Below, piece by piece: positions 1-5,956 of a stretch of 11,126 nt of DNA; the stretch's first letter is position 1, and every line of letters begins with the position of its first letter. The notes under the pieces were generated by a model. The model was not told the DNA's origin. It searched no databases and was given only the letters and a program-made list of their open reading frames with translations. The DNA comes from JBIKVP01 sp044356745 (lineage in GTDB: Bacteria > Pseudomonadota > Alphaproteobacteria > Rhizobiales > Beijerinckiaceae): assembly GCA_044356745.1 (NCBI GenBank), contig JBIKVP010000069.1, positions 1 through 11,126 on the forward strand. The letters run 5' to 3'. Both the position numbers and the translations under genes were made by a program.

Positions 1-58
1 CGGTGCGGTGGCGTTTCAAAAGCTCCTGCCGTTGATCCGGTTCTAAAAGCGTACCCAT
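1..58 (-). CDS. Possible IS630-type transposase N-terminus (partial)
   Basis: An ATG at 58-56 on the minus strand opens a frame that stays open for 19 codons to the window edge and reads MGTLLEPDQRQELLKRHRT. The pattern of a Leu-x-Pro-x-x-Arg-x-Glu-Leu helix followed by Lys-Arg-His-Arg resembles the start of the winged helix-turn-helix domain found at the N-terminus of IS630-family transposases and their stand-alone relatives. Only this short piece is visible, so the DDE catalytic domain, terminal repeats and TA target duplication cannot be checked. No strong ribosome binding site is seen upstream. It could instead be an unrelated gene start; the family call rests on resemblance from memory. 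Confidence 0.35.
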   Translation of the reverse strand, partial: MGTLLEPDQRQELLKRHRT

Positions 59-146
59 ACCAAATTGGAATCAAAACAACCTTAATAAAAAGATAACGCC
101 AACTCTTCACTCACGAGGGGTATAATTGCAGCAATTCCCTTTTCGA

Positions 147-177
147 TTGTCATAAATGGACTATATGAGTGTATAAT
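147..177 (+). promoter_or_regulatory. Putative promoter of the NifU-like gene
   Basis: A -35-like TTGTCA (147-152) and a perfect -10 TATAAT (172-177) are separated by 19 bases, slightly longer than the usual 17. Transcription would begin near 184, giving a leader of about 23 bases before the ATG at 207. The -10 sits inside an inverted repeat, TGAGT (166-170) and ACTCA (180-184) with 9 bases between, which could be an operator. The promoter call is by eye only. Confidence 0.4.
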
Positions 178-206
178 GTACTCACGAATATCATTATGGA
201 ATTATC

Positions 207-770
207 ATGTTCATTCAAACTGAAGCGACACCAAACCCAGCAACACTAAAATTCATACCCGGACGTCAGGTCATGATGTCGGGTACATTTGATGCGCATG
301 ACGCTGAAACAGCATCACGCTCACCTCTCGCTGAAAATCTTATCGCAATTGAGGGTGTTAAGGCGGTGTTTTTTGGCCCTGACTTTATTTCTGTAACGCG
401 TGGCAACGCGGATTGGTCACATTTAAAACCGGCGATCCTTGGCGCAATTATGGATCATTTTTTATCCAATACACCTATTCTCAAAGAAGGGATTGCGCCG
501 TCCGTTCGCGATGATGAGGCCGAGTTTTTTGACGAATCAGAAGCTGAAACTGTGGCAACAATTAAAGATTTACTCGAAACACGCATACGCCCCGCCGTTG
601 CAGGTGATGGTGGCGATATTACATTTCGCGGTTTTAAAGACGGTATTGTATATCTCACAATGAGAGGCGCGTGTGCTGGATGTCCATCCTCAACAGCAAC
701 GCTGAAACATGGTATTCAAAATCTGCTTCGTCACTTTTTGCCTGATGTCAAAGAAGTACAAGCGATCTAA
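207..770 (+). CDS. NifU-like (Nfu-type) iron-sulfur scaffold protein
   Basis: A 187-residue protein that probably carries and hands over [4Fe-4S] clusters to target enzymes in the cytoplasm. Residues 1 to about 87 match the Nfu N-terminal domain, starting MFIQTEATPNPATLKFIPG, the usual opening in alphaproteobacteria and in mitochondrial NFU1. Residues about 115-185 match the NifU C-terminal domain, with the cluster-binding CxxC at Cys156 and Cys159 in GACAGCPSS, and the family's RPAVAGDGGDI stretch before it. Length and domain order are normal for the family. The start at 207 is set by this conserved N-terminus; only a weak GGA lies upstream as ribosome binding site. The gene stands alone, converging on mucR with a shared terminator at 799-831. 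Its neighbours are not Fe-S genes, so its client proteins are unknown. Confidence 0.93.
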   Translation: MFIQTEATPNPATLKFIPGRQVMMSGTFDAHDAETASRSPLAENLIAIEGVKAVFFGPDFISVTRGNADWSHLKPAILGAIMDHFLSNTPILKEGIAPSVRDDEAEFFDESEAETVATIKDLLETRIRPAVAGDGGDITFRGFKDGIVYLTMRGACAGCPSSTATLKHGIQNLLRHFLPDVKEVQAI

Positions 771-798
771 GTTTATCGAACAATACTATTAATACATT

Positions 799-831
799 AA
801 AAAAAGGCTGGTTTTCACCAGCCTTCATTTT
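799..831. terminator. Bidirectional intrinsic terminator between NifU-like gene and mucR
   Basis: A perfect 9-bp stem, AAGGCTGGT (804-812) with ACCAGCCTT (817-825), closes a 4-base loop. On the plus strand it is followed by CATTTTTG, ending the NifU-like transcript 34 bases after its stop codon. On the minus strand it is followed at once by seven T residues (complement of 799-805), a strong signal to end mucR, whose stop codon is 25 bases before the stem. Confidence 0.88.
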
Positions 832-849
832 TGTCATATACAGATTAAC

Positions 850-1287
850 TTAAGAAGCGCGTGATTTCTTAACAGGCGCTTTTGCACGTTGTTGTCCAAG
901 ACCCATTTCTTTTGCTAAGCGTGAACGTGCTTCAGCATAGTTTGGTGCGACCATTGGATAGTCTGAAGGCAGACCCCACTTTTCACGATAATCTTCAGGG
1001 CTCATGCCGTATTGTGTGCGCAAATGACGCTTCAATGACTTGAACTGCTTACCATCTTCAAGGCAGATGATGTAATCTGGCATGACTGACTTCTTGATGG
1101 AAACAGCTGGCTTAAGCACTTCTGGCTCTGGCTCTGGCTCAACGACACCAACGGTTGCAAGAGCGTTGTAAATGTTACTCAGCAATGCTGGAAGATCACC
1201 GGCAGGAACGGTATTATTGCTCACATAAGCGGAAACAATATCTGCTGCAAGTTCGATTAAATTTGAATTTGGAGACGTATTCGTCAT
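850..1287 (-). CDS. mucR: MucR/Ros-family transcriptional regulator
   Basis: A 145-residue DNA-binding regulator of the Ros/MucR family. Relatives bind AT-rich DNA, control surface polysaccharide, motility, cell cycle or virulence genes in alphaproteobacteria, and often repress their own promoter. Residues 1-50 form the N-terminal region used for oligomerisation in the family. A Pro-Glu tract follows at 50-56, encoded by a TCTGGC tandem repeat on the plus strand. The zinc-finger-like domain runs from about 70 to 130, with ICLEDGKQFKSLKRHL and the hallmark YREKWGLPSDYPMVAPNYA. Candidate metal ligands are Cys75, Asp78 and His88, but residues 92-93 are Gln-Tyr where Ros has His, so the fourth ligand is missing. 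A Lys/Arg-rich tail ends the protein. AAGAG (1296-1300, minus strand) is the ribosome binding site, 8 bases before ATG. The AT-rich upstream DNA would suit autoregulation. Confidence 0.95.
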   Translation of the reverse strand: MTNTSPNSNLIELAADIVSAYVSNNTVPAGDLPALLSNIYNALATVGVVEPEPEPEVLKPAVSIKKSVMPDYIICLEDGKQFKSLKRHLRTQYGMSPEDYREKWGLPSDYPMVAPNYAEARSRLAKEMGLGQQRAKAPVKKSRAS

Positions 1288-1735
1288 TTTTTTAGCTCTT
1301 TATATTTGAAATTGAAAGTTACATGCTTGATACAAAATAAAAGTAACGTCATTGTTTTTGGTGTAAATTGAAAATAAAGTCAACACCTATTCTAGTTTAT
1401 CAAAAAAAATAAAAACTACGCTTTAAAAAATATGATATCTATAAAAATTTTTCAATTGACGATAAGCTGCTTTATAATTCAAACAATTTCTTTGTAATAT
1501 GTCATTTGTAAAAGTAGCGCCACATACAAAAATAAGAACGCGCCCTGTTTCACACAATAGACAAAATTACATTCTAATTTTTCAGTTATTATGTTCGTCC
1601 ATGCGTTCTATCGTTTTTTGCATCCATGTCATAAAGACAATCTATGATCTATTTAATCTACAAGAACTTTTGAAGTTTAAGGCAGTTTTTCAAATATTTG
1701 ACGTGATCAATGTCAATGAGAAATGTGAGAGCAAT
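1288..1735. other. AT-rich divergent intergenic region between mucR and msrB
   Basis: This 448-base gap holds no convincing gene. It is very rich in A and T, especially 1301-1500, with several A and T tracts (for example 1401-1410 and 1443-1452). MucR-family proteins prefer AT-rich targets with T-A steps, so this is a likely site of MucR autoregulation, by inference. A TTGACT -35-like hexamer lies at 1383-1378 on the minus strand but has no good -10 partner. A TATAAT at 1473-1478 on the plus strand has only a poor -35 (TTTTCA, 1449-1454, 18-base spacing). The msrB frame stays open upstream from 1499, but nothing there looks like a conserved protein. Confidence 0.5.
1670..1698 (+). promoter_or_regulatory. 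Candidate msrB promoter
   Basis: TTGAAG (1670-1675) and AATATT (1693-1698) are spaced by exactly 17 bases, 37 bases before the msrB start codon. Directly after, TTGAC (1698-1702) and GTCAA (1712-1716) form an inverted repeat with a 9-base gap, placed over the expected start of transcription. The -10 matches consensus at only four of six positions, so this is tentative. Confidence 0.28.
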
Positions 1736-2131
1736 ATGACTAACCCAACACTTAAAGATACTGATTGGAAAAGCAAACTTACACATGAGCAGTATTGTAT
1801 TACGCGGCAATGCGGCACAGAGCGCGCTTTTACAGGCCCCCATCTGAATGAAAAGCGCCTCGGAACATATTCATGTGTGTGTTGCGATACACCTTTGTTT
1901 GGTTCATCAGAGAAGTATGAATCAGGAAGTGGTTGGCCAAGTTTTTTTGCTCCACTTTCCAGTCATTCAATTCATGAGAAGCGTGACACATCTCACGGTA
2001 TGGCGCGCACAGAAATTACGTGTTCAACGTGTGATGCGCACTTAGGCCATGTCTTTGAAGACGGTCCGCCCCCGACGGGCTTGCGATATTGTCTTAATGG
2101 TACAGCACTCACATTTACGCCTGAAGCATAG
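1736..2131 (+). CDS. msrB: Peptide-methionine (R)-S-oxide reductase MsrB
   Basis: A 131-residue cytoplasmic repair enzyme that reduces the R form of methionine sulfoxide in proteins, normally using thioredoxin. Conserved blocks are in order: LTHEQY (15-20), GTERAFTG (27-34), GTYSCVCC (43-50), SGSGWPSF (63-70), TEITCSTCDAHLGHVFEDG (92-110) and GLRYCLNG (115-122). Zinc would be held by Cys47, Cys50, Cys96 and Cys99, and the catalytic residue is Cys119. Residue 65 is Ser, where two-Cys MsrB enzymes have the resolving Cys (SGCGWPSF), so recycling may use another cysteine such as Cys26 or reduce directly. The frame is open back to 1499, but the ATG at 1736 gives the normal family length and has GAGAG upstream; the extra 79 codons look non-coding. 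The peptidase gene begins 75 bases downstream. Confidence 0.95.
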   Translation: MTNPTLKDTDWKSKLTHEQYCITRQCGTERAFTGPHLNEKRLGTYSCVCCDTPLFGSSEKYESGSGWPSFFAPLSSHSIHEKRDTSHGMARTEITCSTCDAHLGHVFEDGPPPTGLRYCLNGTALTFTPEA

Positions 2132-2152
2132 CGCACTTTAAGCGCGAATCGG

Positions 2153-2180
2153 TTTATACAGCACTCTCTTAGCGTATTAT
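2153..2180 (+). promoter_or_regulatory. Weak candidate promoter for the oligopeptidase gene
   Basis: TTTATA (2153-2158) and TATTAT (2175-2180) are spaced by 16 bases in the 75-base gap after msrB, 26 bases before the next ATG. The -10 matches five of six consensus bases and the -35 four of six. If it is not used, the peptidase is probably transcribed from the msrB promoter. Confidence 0.25.
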
Positions 2181-2206
2181 TCCTGCATGAGCGGGCAGAG
2201 GTTTCT

Positions 2207-4351
2207 ATGCCAAAACAAACCGTTTCAGCTTTTGATTTATCGCACCAAGTCCCTGTTGCATCACGCATAGCATCAAGCATCAGCCATCATGGCATCACGC
2301 TTCATGATGATTATGCGTGGATGAAAGCTGATAACTGGAAAGAGGTTCTCAAAAATCCGCGCAAGCTGCCAAAGCATATTAAAGCGCATCTTCAAGCTGA
2401 AAACACGTATTCAAAAGCTGTGCTTGCACCTCTTAAAAGTCTGCGACAAAAACTTTTGAAAGACATGCGTGGGCGAATTAAAGAAGATGATAGCGCGGTT
2501 CCGTTTCGCGATGGTGATTTTTTTTATGGCACACGTTATCGGGAAGGCGGTGAGCATCCCGTTGTTTTTCGCACACCAGTGAACGCACCCGATCAAGAAA
2601 CTGTTTTGCTTGAGGGTGATGCGCTCGCGCAAGGCCATGATTATTTTGATATTGGCGACGCGGCTCATTCTCCCGATCATCAACTTTTAGCATGGAGTTT
2701 TGATGATCAAGGATCTGAATATTACACTCTTCGCATTCGCGATATTGCCAGCGGCATAGACCGTGATACTACAATTTCGGGAACAGATGGAGATGTTGTA
2801 TGGACAGCGGATTCAAGCGCGTTCTATTACATTGTGCTTGATGACAATCACCGCCCATTTCAGGTTAAACGCCATATTCTAGGGCAGGATGTCAAAAACG
2901 ATCACATTGTCTTTACATCAGATGATGCTGGTCATTTCATGGATATAGATGAAACCCTATCAGGCGCATACGTTGTCATTTCTGTCGCTGATCACGAAAC
3001 AACGGAAGTGTTTCTGATTGATCGTTTCAAGCCTGATGCGTCACCAGTTTGCGTCGCCGCGCGCCGTGATAATGTGCGTTATGATGTCGTGCACCACACA
3101 GACACGCTTTATATTCTGACCAATGCAGATGGTTGTGATGATGGAAGAATTGTCACAGCGCCTATTCATGCCACCAATTCCGAGAATTGGCGCGATTTAA
3201 TTCCAGCACAAGATGGGGTGATGATCATTGATCATCATATATTTGCCCAATACCTTGTACGTCTTGAGCGTGAAAATGCCCTGCCCCGCATCGTAATCCG
3301 TGCGCTTGCGACAGGTGATGAGCATATTATCTCTTTTGATGAAGAGGCTTATGCCCTTGGTTTAGAGGTTGGTTATGAGTTTGACACAACTACCCTGCGC
3401 TTCACTTATGCATCAATGACAACGCCTGCCGAGACGTATGATTATGATATGGTGACGTGCACGCGCACCTTGCGCAAACGCCAAGAAGTGCCTTCTGGTC
3501 ATACACCCTCTGACTATGTGACACGCCGCTTATTTGCCACATCCCATGATGGGGCTGAAGTGCCAATCACACTGCTTTATCACAAAAACACGCCGCTTGA
3601 TGGCTCAGCGCCATGCTTACTTTATGGCTACGGTTCTTACGGACATGCCCTTTCAGCGAGTTTTCGCACGAATCCTCTTTCTCTGGTTGACCGTGGCTTT
3701 ATTTATGCGATTGCACACATCCGTGGCGGTACAGAGAAAGGTTGGGCATGGTATCAAGACGGAAAGAAAGACAAAAAAACAAACACATTCAAAGATTTTA
3801 TAGCCTGTGCTCACAAATTGATTGAAGAGAAATACACACACGGGGGGGCGATCGTCGGACATGGGGGAAGTGCAGGCGGGATGCTCATGGGAGCGGTTGC
3901 GAACATGGCTCCAGAACTTTTTGCAGGTATCATCGCTGATGTACCCTTTGTCGATTGTCTCAACACGATTCTTGATGCGCAGCTTCCTCTCACGCCTCCC
4001 GAATGGCCAGAATGGGGCAATCCTATTACGGATCAAACCGCGTTTGAAACGATCCGCAGTTATTCGCCCTACGATAATGTGTCTGCCCTACCCTATCCCG
4101 CCATTCTGGCATTGGGAGGACTATCCGATCCGCGCGTCACGTATTGGGAGCCAGCCAAATGGGTTGCAAAATTGCGAGAGCATTCAACAGGTGATAAGCC
4201 AATTCTGCTTGATACGAATATGACCGCAGGTCATGGCGGTGCATCAGGACGTTTTGAAGCGCTACGAGAGACCGCATTAGTTTATGCTTTTGCCATTATG
4301 TGCACATCACACGATGTAAAAAAGGCATCGCAGCTTTCGCCCGATGCCTGA
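2207..4351 (+). CDS. ptrB: Oligopeptidase B-like S9A serine peptidase
   Basis: A 714-residue serine peptidase of the prolyl oligopeptidase clan. Oligopeptidase B enzymes cut short peptides after Arg or Lys in the cytoplasm. Residues from about 75 to 425 form the beta-propeller that limits access to small peptides. The alpha/beta hydrolase domain follows, with LLYGYGSYG (471-479), AHIRGG (503-508) and the nucleophile motif GHGGSAGG (551-558). The catalytic triad reads as Ser555, Asp641 (in LGGLSDPRV) and His676 (in AGHGGASGR). The block PEWPEWGNP (598-606) and YWEPAKWVAKLRE (646-658) favour oligopeptidase B over true prolyl oligopeptidase. Length is typical, and no signal peptide is seen. The start is backed by AGAGG (2197-2201), 5 bases before ATG. 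The last codons contain a terminator serving the opposite strand. Confidence 0.92.
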   Translation: MPKQTVSAFDLSHQVPVASRIASSISHHGITLHDDYAWMKADNWKEVLKNPRKLPKHIKAHLQAENTYSKAVLAPLKSLRQKLLKDMRGRIKEDDSAVPFRDGDFFYGTRYREGGEHPVVFRTPVNAPDQETVLLEGDALAQGHDYFDIGDAAHSPDHQLLAWSFDDQGSEYYTLRIRDIASGIDRDTTISGTDGDVVWTADSSAFYYIVLDDNHRPFQVKRHILGQDVKNDHIVFTSDDAGHFMDIDETLSGAYVVISVADHETTEVFLIDRFKPDASPVCVAARRDNVRYDVVHHTDTLYILTNADGCDDGRIVTAPIHATNSENWRDLIPAQDGVMIIDHHIFAQYLVRLERENALPRIVIRALATGDEHIISFDEEAYALGLEVGYEFDTTTLRFTYASMTTPAETYDYDMVTCTRTLRKRQEVPSGHTPSDYVTRRLFATSHDGAEVPITLLYHKNTPLDGSAPCLLYGYGSYGHALSASFRTNPLSLVDRGFIYAIAHIRGGTEKGWAWYQDGKKDKKTNTFKDFIACAHKLIEEKYTHGGAIVGHGGSAGGMLMGAVANMAPELFAGIIADVPFVDCLNTILDAQLPLTPPEWPEWGNPITDQTAFETIRSYSPYDNVSALPYPAILALGGLSDPRVTYWEPAKWVAKLREHSTGDKPILLDTNMTAGHGGASGRFEALRETALVYAFAIMCTSHDVKKASQLSPDA
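4318..4349 (-). terminator. Intrinsic terminator for the leftward cluster, inside the ptrB 3' end
   Basis: Read on the minus strand, AGGCATCG (4349-4342) pairs with CGATGCCT (4330-4323) over an 11-base loop, and a run of six T residues follows (complement of 4323-4318). This is a good rho-independent terminator for the transcript of the sugar kinase, whose stop codon is at 4522. It lies in the last codons of ptrB, including the first base of its TGA. On the plus strand the hairpin is followed by a mixed sequence, so it is a poorer terminator for ptrB. Confidence 0.7.
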
Positions 4352-4378
4352 CTTTAAGAAATTTTCAAAAATGCCTTA

Positions 4379-4483
4379 GCAAACAGTGTAACCATGATGG
4401 TGATGACCATGACCATGCCACGAGCTTGATGGCCCCCAAGCATGATGACCGCCATAACGGCCTGCAGAGGTGTAGGCTGAACT
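4379..4483 (-). pseudogene. Possible relic of a His/Gly-rich protein C-terminus
   Basis: Between the converging peptidase and kinase genes, one minus-strand frame of 35 codons between two stops (4486-4484 and 4378-4376) reads as a Gly/Ser/His-rich peptide. It includes GRYGGHHAWGP and WHGHGHHHHGY and ends TVC. The style resembles the C-termini of His-rich secreted or metal-binding proteins. There is no start codon in frame and no ribosome binding site, so it would be a decayed remnant. Another minus-strand frame through the same bases is hydrophobic, and chance coding of a CAT/GGT-rich repeat cannot be excluded. Confidence 0.22.
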
Positions 4484-4521
4484 TTAGTATTATATTGATT
4501 ATATTTTGTAATAGCTTTAAG

Positions 4522-5424
4522 TTAATAAGGGTGATTTTGCGCTAAAAACGTTGTCACTTCTTCTTTTGTGGGCGTTCCGCGCCGTCCACCACTGCGCATA
4601 CACTTGATGGCGGCAACCGCTGAAGCAAAGCGCATCGCGTCATATTCGGATTGGCCTTGAGTAAGAGCGAGGGTAAATGCCCCGTGCCACACATCCCCTG
4701 CCCCAAGCGTATCCACCGCTTTAATCTTGAATGCAGGCATGTGTTTGAGTTCGCCCTTTTCAAGGTAATAAACACCGCGCTCGCCCATGGTCACCGCAAC
4801 CCATGAGGAAGAGGCTTGTCCATACACCTTTAAACCTTCAGCAGGGTCATCAATACCTGTGACTTCACGCAATCCTTGAAAACTGAAAGCAATATGTGTT
4901 GCCAGTTCAAGTGCACGCGGATTATCAGGCGCGCGATCACCATCAAGTACTGCGATTTTACCTGCTTGGCGCGCTAAAGCGAACATATGCGTTGAACCTG
5001 CATCCCAGCGTGTATCACCGAGTACAGCCATCATACCTCGTGGCCAACGCGTGGGAAGCCATGTTGGATCCTTAGGCATGTTCGGATCAGGGAATGATAC
5101 AATTTGCCGCTCGCCTTGTGCATCAATATAAACGGATGAGATAGAAGTGTTAACATTCTCAAAGCGTTTAATATAACGCGTATTGACCTCTTCTTTATGT
5201 AAGTCCTGAACAAGAACACGCCCTGCCACATCTTGTCCAATGCGTGATGCAAGATATGCCTGCCCACCAAGGCGCGCAATGGCAACGGCAGCATTGGCCG
5301 CCGTGCCTCCACCAACGACATCTAGCCCCTTGGCACGATATTTCTCAGCTTGTCGTGGCAGTGTGTCGAGTTTAAATACATAATCAAGAACAGATGACCC
5401 CACGCATACAATTGTCGGCTTCAT
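4522..5424 (-). CDS. PfkB-family (ribokinase-like) sugar kinase
   Basis: A 300-residue kinase that should transfer the ATP gamma-phosphate to a sugar or nucleoside-like substrate. The N-terminal start IVCVGSSVLDYVFKLD and the GGGTAANAAVAIARLGG block (38-54) form the substrate side and PfkB signature 1. Signature 2, DTLGAGDVWHGAF (238-250), holds the anion hole and the catalytic base Asp244. Length is normal and no residue of these motifs is lost. The substrate cannot be read from the sequence; ribose, fructose, 2-keto-3-deoxygluconate and sulfofructose kinases all share this fold. It starts 3 bases after the gloA stop codon, so the two are almost certainly co-transcribed and translationally coupled. 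It is the last gene of the leftward cluster, and the terminator at 4349-4318 follows. Confidence 0.9.
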   Translation of the reverse strand: MKPTIVCVGSSVLDYVFKLDTLPRQAEKYRAKGLDVVGGGTAANAAVAIARLGGQAYLASRIGQDVAGRVLVQDLHKEEVNTRYIKRFENVNTSISSVYIDAQGERQIVSFPDPNMPKDPTWLPTRWPRGMMAVLGDTRWDAGSTHMFALARQAGKIAVLDGDRAPDNPRALELATHIAFSFQGLREVTGIDDPAEGLKVYGQASSSWVAVTMGERGVYYLEKGELKHMPAFKIKAVDTLGAGDVWHGAFTLALTQGQSEYDAMRFASAVAAIKCMRSGGRRGTPTKEEVTTFLAQNHPY

Positions 5425-5427
5425 CGC

Positions 5428-5868
5428 TCACCATGTTCCTGTATTGGGCATTGATAACCACGGCTCTTGCGGAGCAAGGCGCTCCCCTTTTTGCAAAAGC
5501 TCAATAGAAATTCCCTCAACCGAGCGAATAAAGGCCATATGTCCATCACGTGGCGGACGATTGATCACAACACCTGCATTCATCAGGCGCTCACAGATCG
5601 CATAAATATCATCGACACGATATGCGAGATGGCCGAAATTGCGACCTCCCGTGTATTCTTCACGATCCCAATTATAAGTAAGTTCAACCATAGGCGCTTT
5701 ATTTGCTTTTGCACGCTCAACGTCCCCACTAGCGGCAAGAAAGACCAGCGTAAATCGCCCCTTGTCATTCTCAATGCGCGATATTTCTATTAAGCCAAAT
5801 TGATTGACATAAAAATGAAGCGCCGCATCAAGATCAGTCACGCGAACCATTGTGTGCAGATATTCCAT
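5428..5868 (-). CDS. gloA: Glyoxalase I (lactoylglutathione lyase)
   Basis: A 146-residue VOC-fold enzyme that turns the hemithioacetal of methylglyoxal and glutathione into S-lactoylglutathione, the first step of methylglyoxal detoxification. The four metal ligands line up with those of E. coli GloA: His5 (EYLHTMVRV), Glu62 (MVELTYNWD), His80 (NFGHLAYRVDD) and Glu123 (ISIELLQKG). The LTYNWD and GHLAYRVDD blocks are typical of GloA and set it apart from other VOC proteins. The frame is open back to 5937, but the ATG at 5868 has AGGG 6 bases upstream and places His5 where the family has it. It lies 88 bases after thrC and 3 bases before the sugar kinase. No clear promoter was found in the 88-base gap. 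Confidence 0.92.
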   Translation of the reverse strand: MEYLHTMVRVTDLDAALHFYVNQFGLIEISRIENDKGRFTLVFLAASGDVERAKANKAPMVELTYNWDREEYTGGRNFGHLAYRVDDIYAICERLMNAGVVINRPPRDGHMAFIRSVEGISIELLQKGERLAPQEPWLSMPNTGTW

Positions 5869-5956
5869 GCCGACCCTATAAGTTGTTATATTTAAAACGT
5901 CATACCTAGTAATAGCGCTCAAAAACACACGTGCCAAGCGAGAACACTACAGGAAA

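Noticed and set aside
1360..1387. GGTGT/ACACC inverted repeat near mucR
   Set aside because: Five-base arms 18 bases apart are expected by chance in a gap of this size.
1499..1735. 79-codon in-frame upstream extension of msrB
   Set aside because: It is AT-rich, lacks a ribosome binding site and would make the enzyme far longer than its family; the ATG at 1736 gives the normal size with GAGAG upstream.
4300..4545. Plus-strand frame running past the ptrB stop with Asp/His-rich part
   Set aside because: It begins inside ptrB in another frame, and its second half is AT-rich non-coding DNA; the His-rich reading is more striking on the minus strand.
5869..5937. 23-codon upstream extension of gloA
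   Set aside because: The ATG at 5868 has a better ribosome binding site and puts the first metal ligand at residue 5, as in the family.
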